Below are positions 44,175 to 55,895 of a DNA stretch of 64,000 nt, piece by piece (within the stretch, counting starts at the first letter, position 1; each line of letters starts with the position of its first letter). The stretch is from the NCBI GenBank assembly GCA_003988855.1, contig QYAI01000033.1, positions 186,001 to 250,000 of the forward strand, given 5' to 3'. This stretch comes from Arachnopeziza araneosa. Its lineage: Eukaryota; Ascomycota; Leotiomycetes; Helotiales; Arachnopezizaceae. The notes beneath the pieces were generated by a model. The model was given only the letters and a program-made list of their open reading frames with translations, was not told the DNA's origin and did no database searches. A program made the position numbers and the translations under genes.

Positions 44175-47157
44175 ATGTTGCTCTTGCTTCTTTTAGCGAG
44201 CTTTCTGACCCTAGCACCTTCTGTGGCCGTGAGACTTCCAGCGAACCGTACGACTCCCCTCCAACTCCAGATAAGCCAACTAACGAGGAGCAGCAACGCC
44301 GTTCAGAAATACCACCTCCGCTACCACAGCCTCCATCAAGTCTTTTAGCAACACGACGTCGATAGCCATCAGCTCAAGCAGCTCGGCCCAAAACACCACA
44401 TCCACAGCCCACACTTCTGATAACTACGTCCCAAAGATCAAACCCACGATTGCAGCCTCTAGCAACACAACCACGACTAGCTCTCATCCAGCCGTTTCAA
44501 ACTGTTGTTTTGTCGTTCAAGATGCTGTTAGCGAATACTACTGGCAGGAGTACCACAGGTTGGATTGGACGGCGTCCTACAGGATTACATCCATCATCAC
44601 GCTGGTCACACCATACGTAGATACCACCATCACCAACTATCAGACCAAAGTATCTACAAGTAACCGTTCCTGGGGAACTAATTCGCCATATGGCAAGAAT
44701 CCTATTGCTTTAGCTACCAACGGAGCCCCACAGCCTACACAAGTAGTGTCAAGTATACTATCGGGCAGCCGTCTCGTCACAGCCGGAACCACGATTCATT
44801 CACCTGCAGCGTTCTGGGTGATTTCTTCCGTCAAAATCATCACTGTACCAGCCGTCACTGATGCTAGTGGCAACGCCGTTTGTGCGATAACATCCAAAGG
44901 AACCAGAAAATTCGTCTATTCTACAGCTAAAGATATTGCGCTAACACTGACATCGCTCAATGGGACGTCCAAGCAAGTGCACACCACAGTCTCGGAAGTT
45001 TCTTCAAAAGTCATAGATAATACGGCTGTGACAGTGACTGGGGTAAACTCCAATGTGGAAGCATATTTCGGTGGCTACAATATCAGTTCGGAATCACAGT
45101 ATGGCACCACCTTGTCAATGTCAGGTTATCTAACAAGGACACACCACATCACGCGTAATGAAACCAGAGGTTTGACGACCACAACGCGTACGATCTGGGC
45201 GGTGAGTACAGCTACAGTCTTCCTCAGAACAGGCGGAGAGACTTTTTCCTACAGTCCTTCAAGTACGGGGACTGCCGTCACATTCCCTACGCCCCTTGTC
45301 CATGTGCCAAGATGGGGCACCACCACTGGATGTAGTCAAGCTACAGCAATTGATAGATATGGATATGTACCTCAGAAAGTCATCGACTACATGGCTTCTG
45401 ACCCTGAGATTAGCCGGCAATACCCCGGCATTGCTGCCTGCCTACCTGGTGGACCTTCGATCCTAACCCAAGAACAGGCATGTACAAACATCCCAGCTTT
45501 ACCACGTCCTGCATTGCCCGTTGATCAAGCCACCGTCTCGGAATTGACGAGCTCGACGGTTAGCACTGTATATGGATGGGAGAGCTCTTCTTACGCTCAA
45601 GGTCAAACGGGAGATAATTCGTCGCCTACTCCCGTCGTCCCGAGTGAAGCAAGCCCAACTCCACCACAGCACATACCTCTTATGACACTACCACCTGATA
45701 CTCCGACCGCCACTCCAACCCCAATCATATCCTGGATTGGTTCAGTAATTTCTTCGATGTTAGGCATACCTCCACCCACTACCACCGCGGCCAACCTAAA
45801 TCCTCTATCAGGACTCATCACCGCTGCACTAAACCCACCTAATATCCCGCAATCAGATCACCTTCTCTTGCCCACAACCACTATTTCAGGATCCACCTTT
45901 CTCGAACTACAACCGACCACCATCCCATACACACCTGGTCTTTCTATCCCAGGACAAACAACCGTTCTACCTAATGGAAACACTCAAGTCATTGTCACAG
46001 CATCGACTCTCGTCCCCCTCCCATCGGCATCTCCTCCTCAACAACCATCATACCCACTTCCTTCTACTGTAGTATCAGGGACAACCTTTCTCTCCATACC
46101 ACCAACCACGATCCCTCTCATTCCGGGTCTTTCCATTCCAGGAGAAACAACTGTTCTCCCAGATGGAAGCACCCAAGTCATCGTCACGGCCTCAGCCCTC
46201 ATCCCCCTCCCATCTCAATTTCCACCTGAGCAACCATCATACCCGCTTCCTACGACTGTTATATCAGGGACAACCTATATTTCCTTATCGCCAACCACAA
46301 TTCCTCTTATTCCAGGTCTTCCTATCCCAGGTCAAACCACCATCCTCTCAGACGGAGTCACCGCTGTAATTATATCCTCTTCAACCCTCCTACCTATACC
46401 CGCAAGCCCAACACCAATCTTCCCACCAATCCTCCCACCAACATACCCAGCAGATGTGACCGTTATCTCAGGAACGACCTTCCTCTCCCTACCACCAACC
46501 ACCCTCCCTCTGATTCCTGGCCTATCAATCCCAGGCCAAACAACTATCCTCCCAGATGGCGAGACAGGAGTGATTATCACCGCATCCACACTTCTTCCCC
46601 TCCCAACCCTCCCACCTACAACTGTCATTTCGGGAACGCCATATGTCGAATTAACACCGACAACTATGGCGATGATCCCCGGGCTCTTCATCCCAGGCCA
46701 AACAACCGTCCTTCCAAACGGCCAAACCGACATCATTGTCACAGCATCTACACTTGTACCTCTTCCCATCCTCCCACCCGAGACCGTAATCTCAGGCTCG
46801 ACATACCTCGACGTATCACCCACGACCATGCCTCCCATTCTGGGTATCTACATCCCGGGCATAACGACCGTCCTCCCGGACGGCGAGACAGAGATTATCG
46901 TCACTGCTTCAACGTTGATCCCTCTCAAATTCTCATTCTCATTCCCATCAAAGAGTAGGAGTGGGGTGACGGTGACGGCGACGGCGACAGGAACTGCGGC
47001 AACGACGACTTCAGCAAATTCAGTATCGTCAACTGTAGGCGGGAGCACGCCTACGAGCACTAAGAAGAGTGGAGCCGTAGGCGTAGGAAGAGAGGGAAGG
47101 ATAGGATGGTGGGTGGGTGCATGGAGTTGTGTTGTTATATTAGTATCGATTTTATGA
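44175..47157 (+). CDS. Large secreted repeat protein, probable GPI-anchored wall protein
   Basis: Proposed CDS join(44175..44247, 44294..47157), 978 aa. Exon 1 encodes the signal peptide (MLLLLLLASFLTLAPSVAVR). The intron has donor GTACGA and branch ACTAAC; three AG acceptors within 7 nt (44287, 44290, 44293) all keep frame, so the exact border is uncertain. The mature protein begins Ser/Thr-rich (TSATTASIKSFSNTT), has a conserved-looking NCCFVVQDAVSEYYWQEYH segment near residue 95, and then a Thr-rich region. Residues ~552-900 contain six repeats of about 50-66 residues with core TVISGTTFLSLPPTT, IPLIPGLSIPGQTT, LPDG.T and VIVTASTLIPLP. The C-terminus (GRIGWWVGAWSCVVILVSIL) is a GPI-type hydrophobic tail after a Ser/Thr-rich stretch. 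Likely adhesion or wall structure. Confidence 0.83.
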
Positions 47158-48188
47158 TTTGATTCATCTTATGATTGACGGATATAGAGACGGATATACC
47201 CTTTATTTTTACATATTTTATTTATTTTGCTTCTATACATAGGGATTTTATTTACGATTTGAAGTCGAAGTTAGTAGGAAACTTGATAAAGTTGGGATCA
47301 AGGGAGGATCAAAATAAATGAGAGGAGATATCGAATTAGCACATATAACAAGTAACAAAAGAAGAGTTAGCAATCCATTCTAGGTCCCTAATATATGCGC
47401 GGAGTGACAAAGGATGTAATCATGACCCTCCTATTGAACGAAGATACAGAGACCCAACCACCTTTGTGAGCCAGCGATTGAGCTTGCGAAATCCAATTCT
47501 AATTCTGGGTTCCGTTTATTAAATGAGAGGGAAGAATGGCAGACGGAGGGGAAAAAAGGAGAGACCAGGATCAATTTCCCAATAACAACCATAAGACTAC
47601 TATGCAAAACCGCGCAGTAGACCGGGACGAAAGCGTCCCAGAAGTAAGGCTTGGAGAATAAGCAATGAAAGATGACGCTTGATGGCTTTTCAACATGAGC
47701 ACTTATGCGGTACCTACGACTTGGGCACCCTCCCTCCTTCCAGTTCCGTGCAACCCTCGCACTTAATCTTCTTGCTCTACACGAAAGGAATGGTTGAGTT
47801 TCGCGAGAGGAAACGAAGGATGGAGGGTAGAGAACGGAGGGTGAAGTGATGAGAGAATGGTGGACGGATGCGAGTAAGCACTGTGGACGAAAGTGAGGGA
47901 AGGAGCAACTGGAGAGTGTATGTATCAGAGAACTTCCCGGAAACTCTCGAAAGGAATTAAATACCATTTTACCACCTCGGAATTCCCACCCTTTTCTAAC
48001 ACTTGGTCGGGCATTAAGCAAGAAATGCAACATATATCAGTTCTTCAGACTTGCAATATAGGATTAGCAGCAGCATCATGATCAGTCCTTAGGAGATGCA
48101 AGACTAAAACATTGACTGACATGAAACTTGTAGGGATTTGAAAGCAGTCGTCCGTTTCTGGTCATGCTCGCTTTAGCCCTTCTCATGA
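47158..48188. other. Intergenic region, no gene recognised
   Basis: About 1 kb. AT-rich 3' flank of the wall-protein gene (47160-47340). A 200-codon minus-strand frame (48033-47431) starts with ATG but has no motif, a high Ser/Arg/Cys composition and no intron-supported extension; I do not accept it. Confidence 0.45.
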
Positions 48189-49831
48189 TTAAACAAGCGT
48201 GATATCTTGGAGAGTCCACCCGGCCATGTCCAACTCAGCGCGAGTGTTAGTTTCATGATCGATCATACCGATCCTTCTGAATACCATGTCACCCGCGCCT
48301 GGTACGCGTTTCAAGATGAACATCCCTCTGTGCCGTAGCTTGCTCGGACTAACATTGTATATCCTACCCTGCCAGAACAAAGCTATGAAGATGATGTCAA
48401 ACGTCGCAGTCCCGAAATTATTGATGAATTTCTTCATATTTTTCCAGTTGGAATATTCAGGAAAGTCGTCAAGATAAACTTCGCCCAATTTGCTGACTTC
48501 AAGAAGTGTTTTTACGGCTCCCCAAGCACGTGTTTGTAATGGGGTTGGAGCCAACGAGCTCGATTCTGTGTTTGGGAAGTTGAGCAGAATAATCACTGTC
48601 AGTTAATTGATAATTATTCATCCCAAAATCAACGACTCCATCCCAATGAGCCCAGCTCCGAGGATAATGATTGTGGCAAGGTTAGCAGTTGATTCTTGAG
48701 ATTTGCCGTCGGCAGAGGGTCTCCCACTGCAGATAAAATACACGTTCTACATTGCCAGTACGTCCTTCTCATGCCATAGTGTAGAACGCGCTGAGAGACT
48801 AGGCGCTCTTGCTAGGCCCAACCCCGAGTTGCGAGAGGTAATTTGAACAAAGGATCCCATAACTTCTCGTCGTTTTTGTCCGTAGATATCTCCACGCATG
48901 TGGAAGCCAGTGACCCGTTCGTAGCTTCAATAGTCCGTAATATTGTGGAGGTTTCCGTAGAACGTCGAAGATGCCTGCATTGCTGTTTGGACTAGCTGAG
49001 GCTGAGAGGGTTACCACCGCATTACTATATACCCGATCCACAACTGCACTTTCCTGCTCCCAATCTTGTTTGGAATCTTGTATTATGCAAAGCGAATCGA
49101 TCCACAAATATCGAAAGCCAAGATCCCGGGTAATGGTCATGGCGTCACGAAATGTCTTTGGTATCTTGTGTTCTAGTATGGAAACACAAGGATCAGCCAG
49201 CGTCTGGATTGTCGTCTTTAGGGACATTGACCCTCCCCAGCAATGGCTAAGAGCTACATAGAATCCGCTTTGGCTAGATGACAGAAGAAGCTTGGGGGCG
49301 ACGATGCTATCCGCGGTACTTACATCGATCAAGCGTGTCGGAAACTGTTTCTCTTGCATCTTAGGACAGATATCATCTGAATGAGTCGAGAGACAGTTAT
49401 GGAGCCACTCGCGATTTAAGTCCATCAACTCGGACGCTCTCAATCCATATCCCTGATATGGTTCGCCAACTTGGAGTACTTCTCATTCTTTGGACATAAG
49501 TTATCGTTGATTACCAATCACTGAGATGACAAGGACTCCTATTCTACTTACCTTTGACTTGTGTTAAAGATAATACTATGATACGTGCACCGGGCCAAAT
49601 ATGCTCGACTGCTCCCAAAGAAGATTCGGAGTCGCCGGATATTGATTCGTCCTCAGATTCTTCAGCTAGTTGTAATTCCTCCTGAATTTCTTCGGCCAGT
49701 TTTACTTTCTCCTCAGATTCTTCGACCAATTTTAATTCCTTTACGGATCGTTTGTCAGGTTTTGATTCCTCCTCAGACTCCTCGTCGCGTTTTGTCACAT
49801 CCTCTTCATAAAACCCGACAAAACCCGGCAC
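48189..49831 (-). pseudogene. Decayed HET-domain (heterokaryon incompatibility) gene
   Basis: HET domains trigger fungal cell death upon allorecognition. Readable HET blocks: NREWLHNCLSTHSDD, PTRLIDVSTADS, YVALSHCWGGSMSLKTT, IPKTFRDAMTITRDLGFRYL, WIDSLCIIQDSKQDWEQES and VYSNAVVTLSAS, on the minus strand from about 49480 to 48960. The frame is then lost near 48925: the next block (LWDPLFKLPLATRGWA ... QERLVSQRVLHYG) is in another frame, and its conserved W-x-x-QER motif has TAG at 48812-48814 in place of the middle codon. A further in-frame TGA lies at 48629-48631 (possibly intronic), and a last open segment runs 48596-48189. Upstream, an intron (GTAAGT at about 49552; acceptor near 49488) joins an acidic Glu-rich exon that has no ATG. 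Two or more disabling changes indicate a pseudogene. Confidence 0.75.
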
Positions 49832-50163
49832 CCAACCTATCCTCCCACACAGCCCATCAGATCAACATGCACCCCAGAGAAGCGAGGAATACTACCTACT
49901 ACTCCGTTGAGACCGCATGCAAGAGATGCCGATGCCGATGCCGATTCTGGTTTCTGTTTCTATTTCTGTTCCTGGACCGACCGGACCGCACCGTCTCCAC
50001 GAGCCACGTATGCAGAGGAGCGGTTCCGGCTCCGCGGATCGGCTGGTGGGGGGGAGGATTGTGAGGTGGAGGAGTGCAGAGAGGGAAGGGAAGAGAGGGA
50101 GGGAGGAGGAAGGGTGAAGGGTGGGACTCGTGAGGAGAGAGAGTGGAAAGATACGGATAGAAG
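49832..50163. other. Intergenic region upstream of the HET relic
   Basis: Non-coding, purine-rich on the plus strand near 50065-50160 (GGGAGGGAGGAGG-type tracts). Leads into the heptamer array. No gene recognised. Confidence 0.4.
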
Positions 50164-50260
50164 GTAGTAGCAAGTAGCAAGTAGCAAGTAGCAAGTAGCA
50201 AGTAGCAAGTAGCAAGTAGCAAGTAGCAAGTAGCAAGAAGCAAGTAGCAAGAAGCAAGAT
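50164..50260. repeat. Heptanucleotide tandem array (AGTAGCA)n
   Basis: About 13 copies of the 7 bp unit AAGTAGC, nearly perfect, with two AAGAAGC variants at the 3' end. Translation in any frame gives artefactual Leu/Ala/Cys/Tyr repeats; these frames are not genes. Confidence 0.95.
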
Positions 50261-50708
50261 AATTTGAATCAACAGGCATCTGCATCTTCTCACTAGAGAT
50301 TACCATCACATCAAATAAAAAGTCATGTTTTGTAATGTTTTTCTTTATCTTCAACAAATTCCATGTTGTAAAGTGTTTCTATAGTATATACTGAGTGACG
50401 ATGAAGATAAACCATTCCTTTCAGTCTTTCGAAATATTTTCATAAAATCATGCCATGCTTCTTAGCCACTGAAATCCTGCTCAAAAGTTCTCCTAATGTG
50501 ACAAAAGAAATACATGAATACCCAAAAGCCGACCCAGTTCATCTATGAACAAGGGTTGATGACAATGATGATGTAAAACAAACAGCCAACCATACAGGAG
50601 CCAAACGCCAATCACATTCTTATATGGAGACCTGTAGAAGTTCAAGTGACAAACGCACGCTAAATCGCAGCACAAATACAGATTCGACCGACCCAATTCA
50701 TGACACTT
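50261..50708. other. 3' flank of the bZIP gene
   Basis: About 450 bases, AT-rich, no coding frame of note. It holds the 3' end of the minus-strand bZIP transcript. Confidence 0.45.
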
Positions 50709-52490
50709 TTATAGATGCATGGTCAATCCTGACAATCTCTCTACACAAGCATCCATCTCAGCCGTCAATCGATCTACCCTCTTCAAAGCAGCGTTCTCGG
50801 AAGCTTCATCGCGGACGACGAGTTCATAAGTAGACTTGATAGAAAGATTGAGGAGGAAGCTGAAATCGAATTCTTCTGGCTTGGTGGTTGCGGGAGTGGA
50901 GACAGAGGCGGTGAAGAGAGCAAATGTGGGATCGGAGTCGAATTCTTCGTCTACGATCTCAACCTGCTCTGGCTCTTCCGGGACGACGGGCATGCGTTCA
51001 ACCTTGGGGAGCTCAACCTTCGCATCGTCACTTGGGAGATGAGAGAAGGAAGAGGTCTTGCCAGAGAGGATTTCAGAGTCGATGACTGTCTCGGGCATGC
51101 TGAGAACAGAGAAGACTTGAGGCTGGAAGGCGTAGGCATCGTTGGAGAGATCAAGGACGGAGAAGTCCATATTGTGTTCTGGGATCAGGGTCATTCCGAT
51201 CTGTTGTTGTTGCACCTGTTGCTGAGCAGCGTAAGGGTTGACGTCCTTTCGCATTTGACGTTGAGGTTGCTCGATCTGTTGCTGGGGTTGTTGAACGGTT
51301 TGGGCGGTTTGAGCAGCAGAGGGGTTGGATGCAAGAGTGTCGAGGAATCCGGAGAAGGATGGCGATGAGAGAAGCATGCGAGTGAGGTCTGAGAGACGAG
51401 TGTTCTCTTCCATCAGAGCACGATTCTGGGCGCGAAGATCGCTGTTCTCGTTGACCTTGCCGGCAATTTCTCCTTCGAGTTGGCTGATGTATTCTGTAAA
51501 ATGTTAGCATGTGTTCATGATATGCGGGTCGTTGTGCTTACCCTTTCTTCTTGATCGGAAGGCTCGTGCAGACACCTTGTTTCGTAGTTGTCTTCGCTCC
51601 TTGCTGCTCAGCTTCTTCCCCTCTTCGCTAGCAAGTAGTCTCTCGTCCTCGTCCATCTCTTCCTCGTCCTTGCGCATACGTTGAACGTGTGACAGATGAC
51701 TGCCCGATTGTGAATCGCCATCTTCTGTGGTGACGCTGTTCTGTCTCATCGAGTTGAGCAGTTGAGAGATCTTCTCTTCGACAATAGGATCGGTAGGTGG
51801 GTGCGAGCCTCGTGGTCGCTGGACTGGTCTTTGTTGTGTCGCCATCGAGTTCTGTCGCTGTTGTTGAATGATCTGCTGCTGCTGCTTTTGCTGTTGTTGG
51901 GCCTTGGCAAGAGCCGCTTGTTGCTGATGCACGCCCGGCCATAACCGACCGACATTGCTGCTCTGAGTTGGGAGCACCTGTCCGGCGATAGCGCTTGGGT
52001 TGACGAACTCTGGTGATGATTGTTCTGGATAGAAGAATGCTGGTTCGGCATTTGGGGAGTCGAACTCCATGTCGATATCGGAAGCGTTGAACGAGCCATT
52101 TCGCCCTGGAGCGGTCCCGAAATCAACAAAATCATCGTTCAAATCCAACCCCGTTCCAAATCCATCTCCGAATGCAAACTGCTGTTGATTCACAGCCAAG
52201 GTGCTCGCGACGGCGCCTTGTGGGATGCCAGTCTGCTGTCGGTACATGTCATAGTTGTGACTGGGTCCGCTGAGGGTTGGCTGGGGCGCGGGTAGGGTAG
52301 CCGGAGTATTCGAGATGGCTCTCGACGTGAATTGACTCTTGGTTGCGGATGGAGAGATGGATGGTGATTGATAGGACAATTTGTCGTAGTCGGAGAAGTC
52401 GATCAGCGAGTCGAGCGGGTCCTGACAACTGGCTTGAGAATTTGAGAGCGACATTTTCGTCGATGATGATGATTGAGACGAGGAGGACAT
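50709..52490 (-). CDS. meaB: bZIP transcription factor, MeaB-like
   Basis: CDS complement(join(50709..51493, 51542..52490)), 577 aa. The 48 nt intron (GTAAGC...CAG) lies inside the bZIP domain and joins phase-1 codons. Basic region near residues 296-316 (SSKERRQLRNKVSARAFRSR then RK), followed directly by EYISQLEGEIAGKVNENSDL and a leucine zipper to about residue 350. This basic region is very similar to what I recall of MeaB, an Aspergillus regulator of nitrogen-source use and, in other fungi, of secondary metabolism. Residues 1-290 are Ser/Gln-rich with polyQ runs near 200; the C-terminal part has another Gln-rich stretch and an acidic region (EQVEIVDEEFDSDP). Nuclear. The MeaB assignment is from motif memory; other MeaB/IDI-4-type factors are possible. 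Confidence 0.85.
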
Positions 52491-52847
52491 GGCCGGCTGC
52501 AGAAATGGGGGATCGCAATTCGAGGTATCGAGTGTGTGGTGTTGTTGCTCTCCGTGAGTGACGAGAAGTTGGGTTGTTTCTTTCTTTGCTCGAGGTGTTT
52601 GGGAGGACAGAGGGTTGGTTAAGGAAGTGGGTGCCTGGGGAGGTGGTTCAGGTTTTCGCTTACCCAGGAGGGAAGGAACGACGCGCGTTCAACGGAAATG
52701 CGCCAACCGATCCGCAGCGCAGCGCTGCACTACACCACACCACCGCAACTCGCTCGTCGTACTCGCCTATGGACGGGGCTGAGGGGGCCGTCGGAATGAT
52801 CAATGCCCCGTGGGCTGAGATGGGATGCCGCGATGGAATCCGATGGT
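52491..52847 (-). promoter_or_regulatory. Upstream region of the bZIP gene
   Basis: Promoter and leader of the minus-strand bZIP gene. CT/GA-biased sequence. No specific element assigned. Confidence 0.35.
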
Positions 52848-53071
52848 GAGAGATGAGAGGTGAGAGGTGAAGGTGAGAGATGAGAGATGAGAGGTGAAGG
52901 TGAGAGATGAGAGATGAGAGATGAGAGATCAGAGATGAGAGATGAGAGATGAGAGATCAGAGATGAAAGATGAGAGATCAGAGATGAGAGATGAGAGATC
53001 AGAGATGAGAGATGAGAGATCAGAGATAAGAGATGAGAGATCAGAGATGAGAGATCAGAGATCAGAGAGGA
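52848..53071. repeat. GAGAGAT-type minisatellite
   Basis: About 220 bases built from GAGAGATGA, GAGAGATCA and GAGAGGTGA 8-9 bp blocks arranged in higher-order units of about 22-24 bp (GATGAGAGATGAGAGATCAGA). Minus-strand frames translate to artefactual LISHLSS repeats. Lies ~360 bases upstream of the bZIP start. Confidence 0.92.
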
Positions 53072-53825
53072 GCGAACGCGAATATTCCAAGGTGCTCTCA
53101 ATCTCTGGATGCGAATAATGTACTGTCGACTCGGAAAACACGGATTCCCCGGGGCTCTCTGGTGCGGTTTTCTATCCCCCTTTCCTCGGTCTCTTGATGA
53201 GACGCCAACACCTGCAAAAAAAGCTGGTTTCTCATGCACAGCCTCAGAGCAATTCCAGGAGGCGTCTCATACCCACCAATCAACAGCCACTCGGGTCCCC
53301 ACTCTCTGATCGCCGCGTGGCAACGGCCGCACTGCCAACCAATTTCCACTGTCGGACCCGAGTCGTCTCGTATGGCCAGGATGATTGGGTGTCCGAGGTC
53401 CGCGACTGCTGAGGTAATGGCTTGGCTGCCAACGGAGGGCGGGTGGGTGCGAGCGAGGTACGAAGTGCGAGATGCGAGATCCGAGGTCCGAGGTGACATT
53501 TCATCATCGTTCCATGCTTCGAGAAATCTTCCCACTTGGGTGGAGACGAAACGTCCAAAATAGAATCCTCCTCCCCATCACCTCTCCTTTCCCCAAGCCT
53601 CTCGTTTCCTGTTTCATGCGGTCAAATTCTGTTTCTAAGCCTACGTCTCTCGGCATGGGAACAGGTGGACGAAGACCCACTCTGACTTTCCACCGTGTCT
53701 GGACGTGTCACTGGCATAAACATCACAATCTCTTCAGGAAAGCTAACTCCGCAGGTTGATTTGGTTGTTGTAGGAATGCCGAAGACATCCCCGGCTCAAG
53801 ATTGACAATATACTAAACCTCGAGT
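53072..53825. other. Intergenic region, no gene recognised
   Basis: Both strands have open frames of 90-145 codons (for example minus 53535-53098), but none has recognisable motifs. Confidence 0.4.
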
Positions 53826-53826
53826 C

Positions 53827-53924
<98 letters not shown>

Positions 53925-53925
53925 C
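53826..53925. repeat. (TCAA)n microsatellite
   Basis: About 24 perfect tandem copies of the tetranucleotide TCAA/AATC. Length suggests it is polymorphic between strains. Confidence 0.97.
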
Positions 53926-55627
53926 AGAGAGTCACGGGGTCTTGGCTAAATCAACAATCACTTCAGCCGACATAACTTGAATTCCGGACGTAGAGAAAGA
54001 TATTCCGTGTAATGCATCATGTCTATCTAGCCACAATAAGAGCCGATTTCAAACCATATGCAAAATCACTGCACATCGCACCAAATTTCCCTTCCGAGGA
54101 GATGCTGCGCTGAGCTGAGCTGAGCCTCACCCGCCTCAATCCTCCGTCAATAGCGTAACCAGGCTCGTGACAGCACGTAGAATACTTGACACCTAACATC
54201 AGAACCGAAGTACGCAACTGATACCCAAGTCAATCTGCACTTTAGACCTAGAGCCGGCCTCTCGCGCTATTCCAGCTTCCAATAATTCCATGCCTCGCCC
54301 AGCCACAGCCACAGCCACGGCCCAGGAATCCCAGCTGAACGCCATACCGGCGCCTGCCGCACCTCCAGTCCCGCGATCAGCCTTACCACGACGGAGCGTC
54401 TCTTCTCAGCCTGCTCCGTCCCAAAAATAATCCTCAGCAAGTCGAGGCGGATGGATAGACCTCTCCGTGTCTGATCTGCACGGTGCGTTGCACCTTGGCG
54501 TCGTCTGAAGTCCGGGGTTATCTCGTCTAGGGTCGACTTGTTTTATCCCTTTATGCGTGTTGTTTGACAACGGACGTGTATTTCAGGTGTCGGTGGTACG
54601 CCGAGGGTCGACTTGGTTGTTGGCATCGTCTCGATCTGCATACTGACCATTGGGGATTGATTCTTACTCACTTTACCTCACTTCATCGTAGGATAACCTA
54701 CCCCTAAGCAGCCAGGTCTAAATACATCTTGGATATATCAAAAACTACTTAACTTACTTCACCCTATTCTGCCTCCCTTACTTTACCTAACGTTATCTTA
54801 CTTCACCTACCATATCTACCTCACACACCTCACAACCATCCACTCCTTCCCTTCCTCTAACCTCCCCAAGTCAAACAAAACCCGCTTTAAGAAACCTCCA
54901 ATTCCCACCCTATCTCACCTCACTCCACAAGCCAAACCACTCTTCTACGCAGCCACTTACCCGGGGGGGGAAAGAAGTGCATGACCAACTAACTCACCGA
55001 CCGACTGGGTATCGGTAGACGCGTATGCTGCACTACGTATGTATAAGATGCTGAAGTGCGTATACCGCGTGTTTCAAGATCTTCAATCCCGCGGACACCC
55101 AATCCGCCATGGTGGATCTGCGTGTTTGAGCGTTGAGGGGCGAGGGCCGGTCGGTGCGAGCGGCGGATGGAATGACATGCGGAGATGGATGGGATGGGAT
55201 CGTACGTGGGATGGAGGGTAGATGATAAGAGGTGGAGATGCGCAGATGCGGTGGTCCTCTCTCTGATAGTATAGTAGAAGAAGCAGAGGATAGAAAGAGG
55301 AAGAGGATGTACCCCGCAAGACAAAACCATCAAGAAACCCAGCCAGATCAAGCAACTCGAAGAGATAATCGAGATATCAGGGGGTGCGAGCAGGAAGAGG
55401 GTCGACGCATCAGGCGAGACCTGGGGCGGGATGGCCGAGGTGAGGTATCTATGAGATGGAGAGATGGCAGGAGAGAGTCTTCCCTATACATCACGTATAA
55501 AAAGGAAGCATCATGACAAGTAGGTTTTGGCAAACAAACATAACGAATGTACATCTCCACCACTGCAGACTAGAACTGTTCGCACGTTGATCAGATACAC
55601 GAGAAGCAATATCAGATGGGCAGTCTG
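53926..55627. other. Intergenic region with low-complexity patches
   Basis: No gene recognised. Small repeats: (CTGAG)n near 54109-54124, (CAGCCA)n near 54300-54320, and a loose series of CTTACTTTACCT/CTTACTTCACC-like motifs at 54665-54830. A G run (GGGGGGGG) occurs near 54962. Confidence 0.4.
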
Positions 55628-55726
55628 GTATCCATCCACCCCGCTATTTTGAACATCACTTGTCCACCCGCTATTTTGAATCTCACTTGTCCACCCGCTA
55701 TTTTGAATATCACTTGTCCACCCCCT
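55628..55726. repeat. Three tandem 26-27 bp repeats
   Basis: Unit CCACC-CGCTATTTTGAA-(CATC, TCTC or TATC)-ACTTGT is repeated three times, followed by a broken fourth start (TCCACCCCCTATCCC). It sits about 170 bases beyond the 3' end of the antiporter gene. Confidence 0.9.
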
Positions 55727-55895
55727 ATCCCTCTCCATCCACATCCCATTCCGTTACAGTAAAGACGCCGCCTACTCAATATGTCCAATGTAAACATACA
55801 CGTATGTGACAATTTCTGCTCCCATCCCCTGATCCATCCCATATCAAGCAATTCAAAACATAATGAGAGACATAAACCAAACTAAGATAAATCAC

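Noticed and set aside
47431..48033. 200-codon minus-strand open frame with ATG
   Set aside because: No motif, unusual Ser/Arg/Cys composition, no supporting intron or neighbour logic; GC and purine bias of the region can keep it open by chance.
49892..50357. Frames encoding Leu-Leu-Ala-Thr-Cys-Tyr repeats
   Set aside because: Direct translation of the 7 bp tandem array, not a gene.
52730..53239. Frame encoding LISHLSS repeats
   Set aside because: Translation of the GAGAGAT minisatellite.
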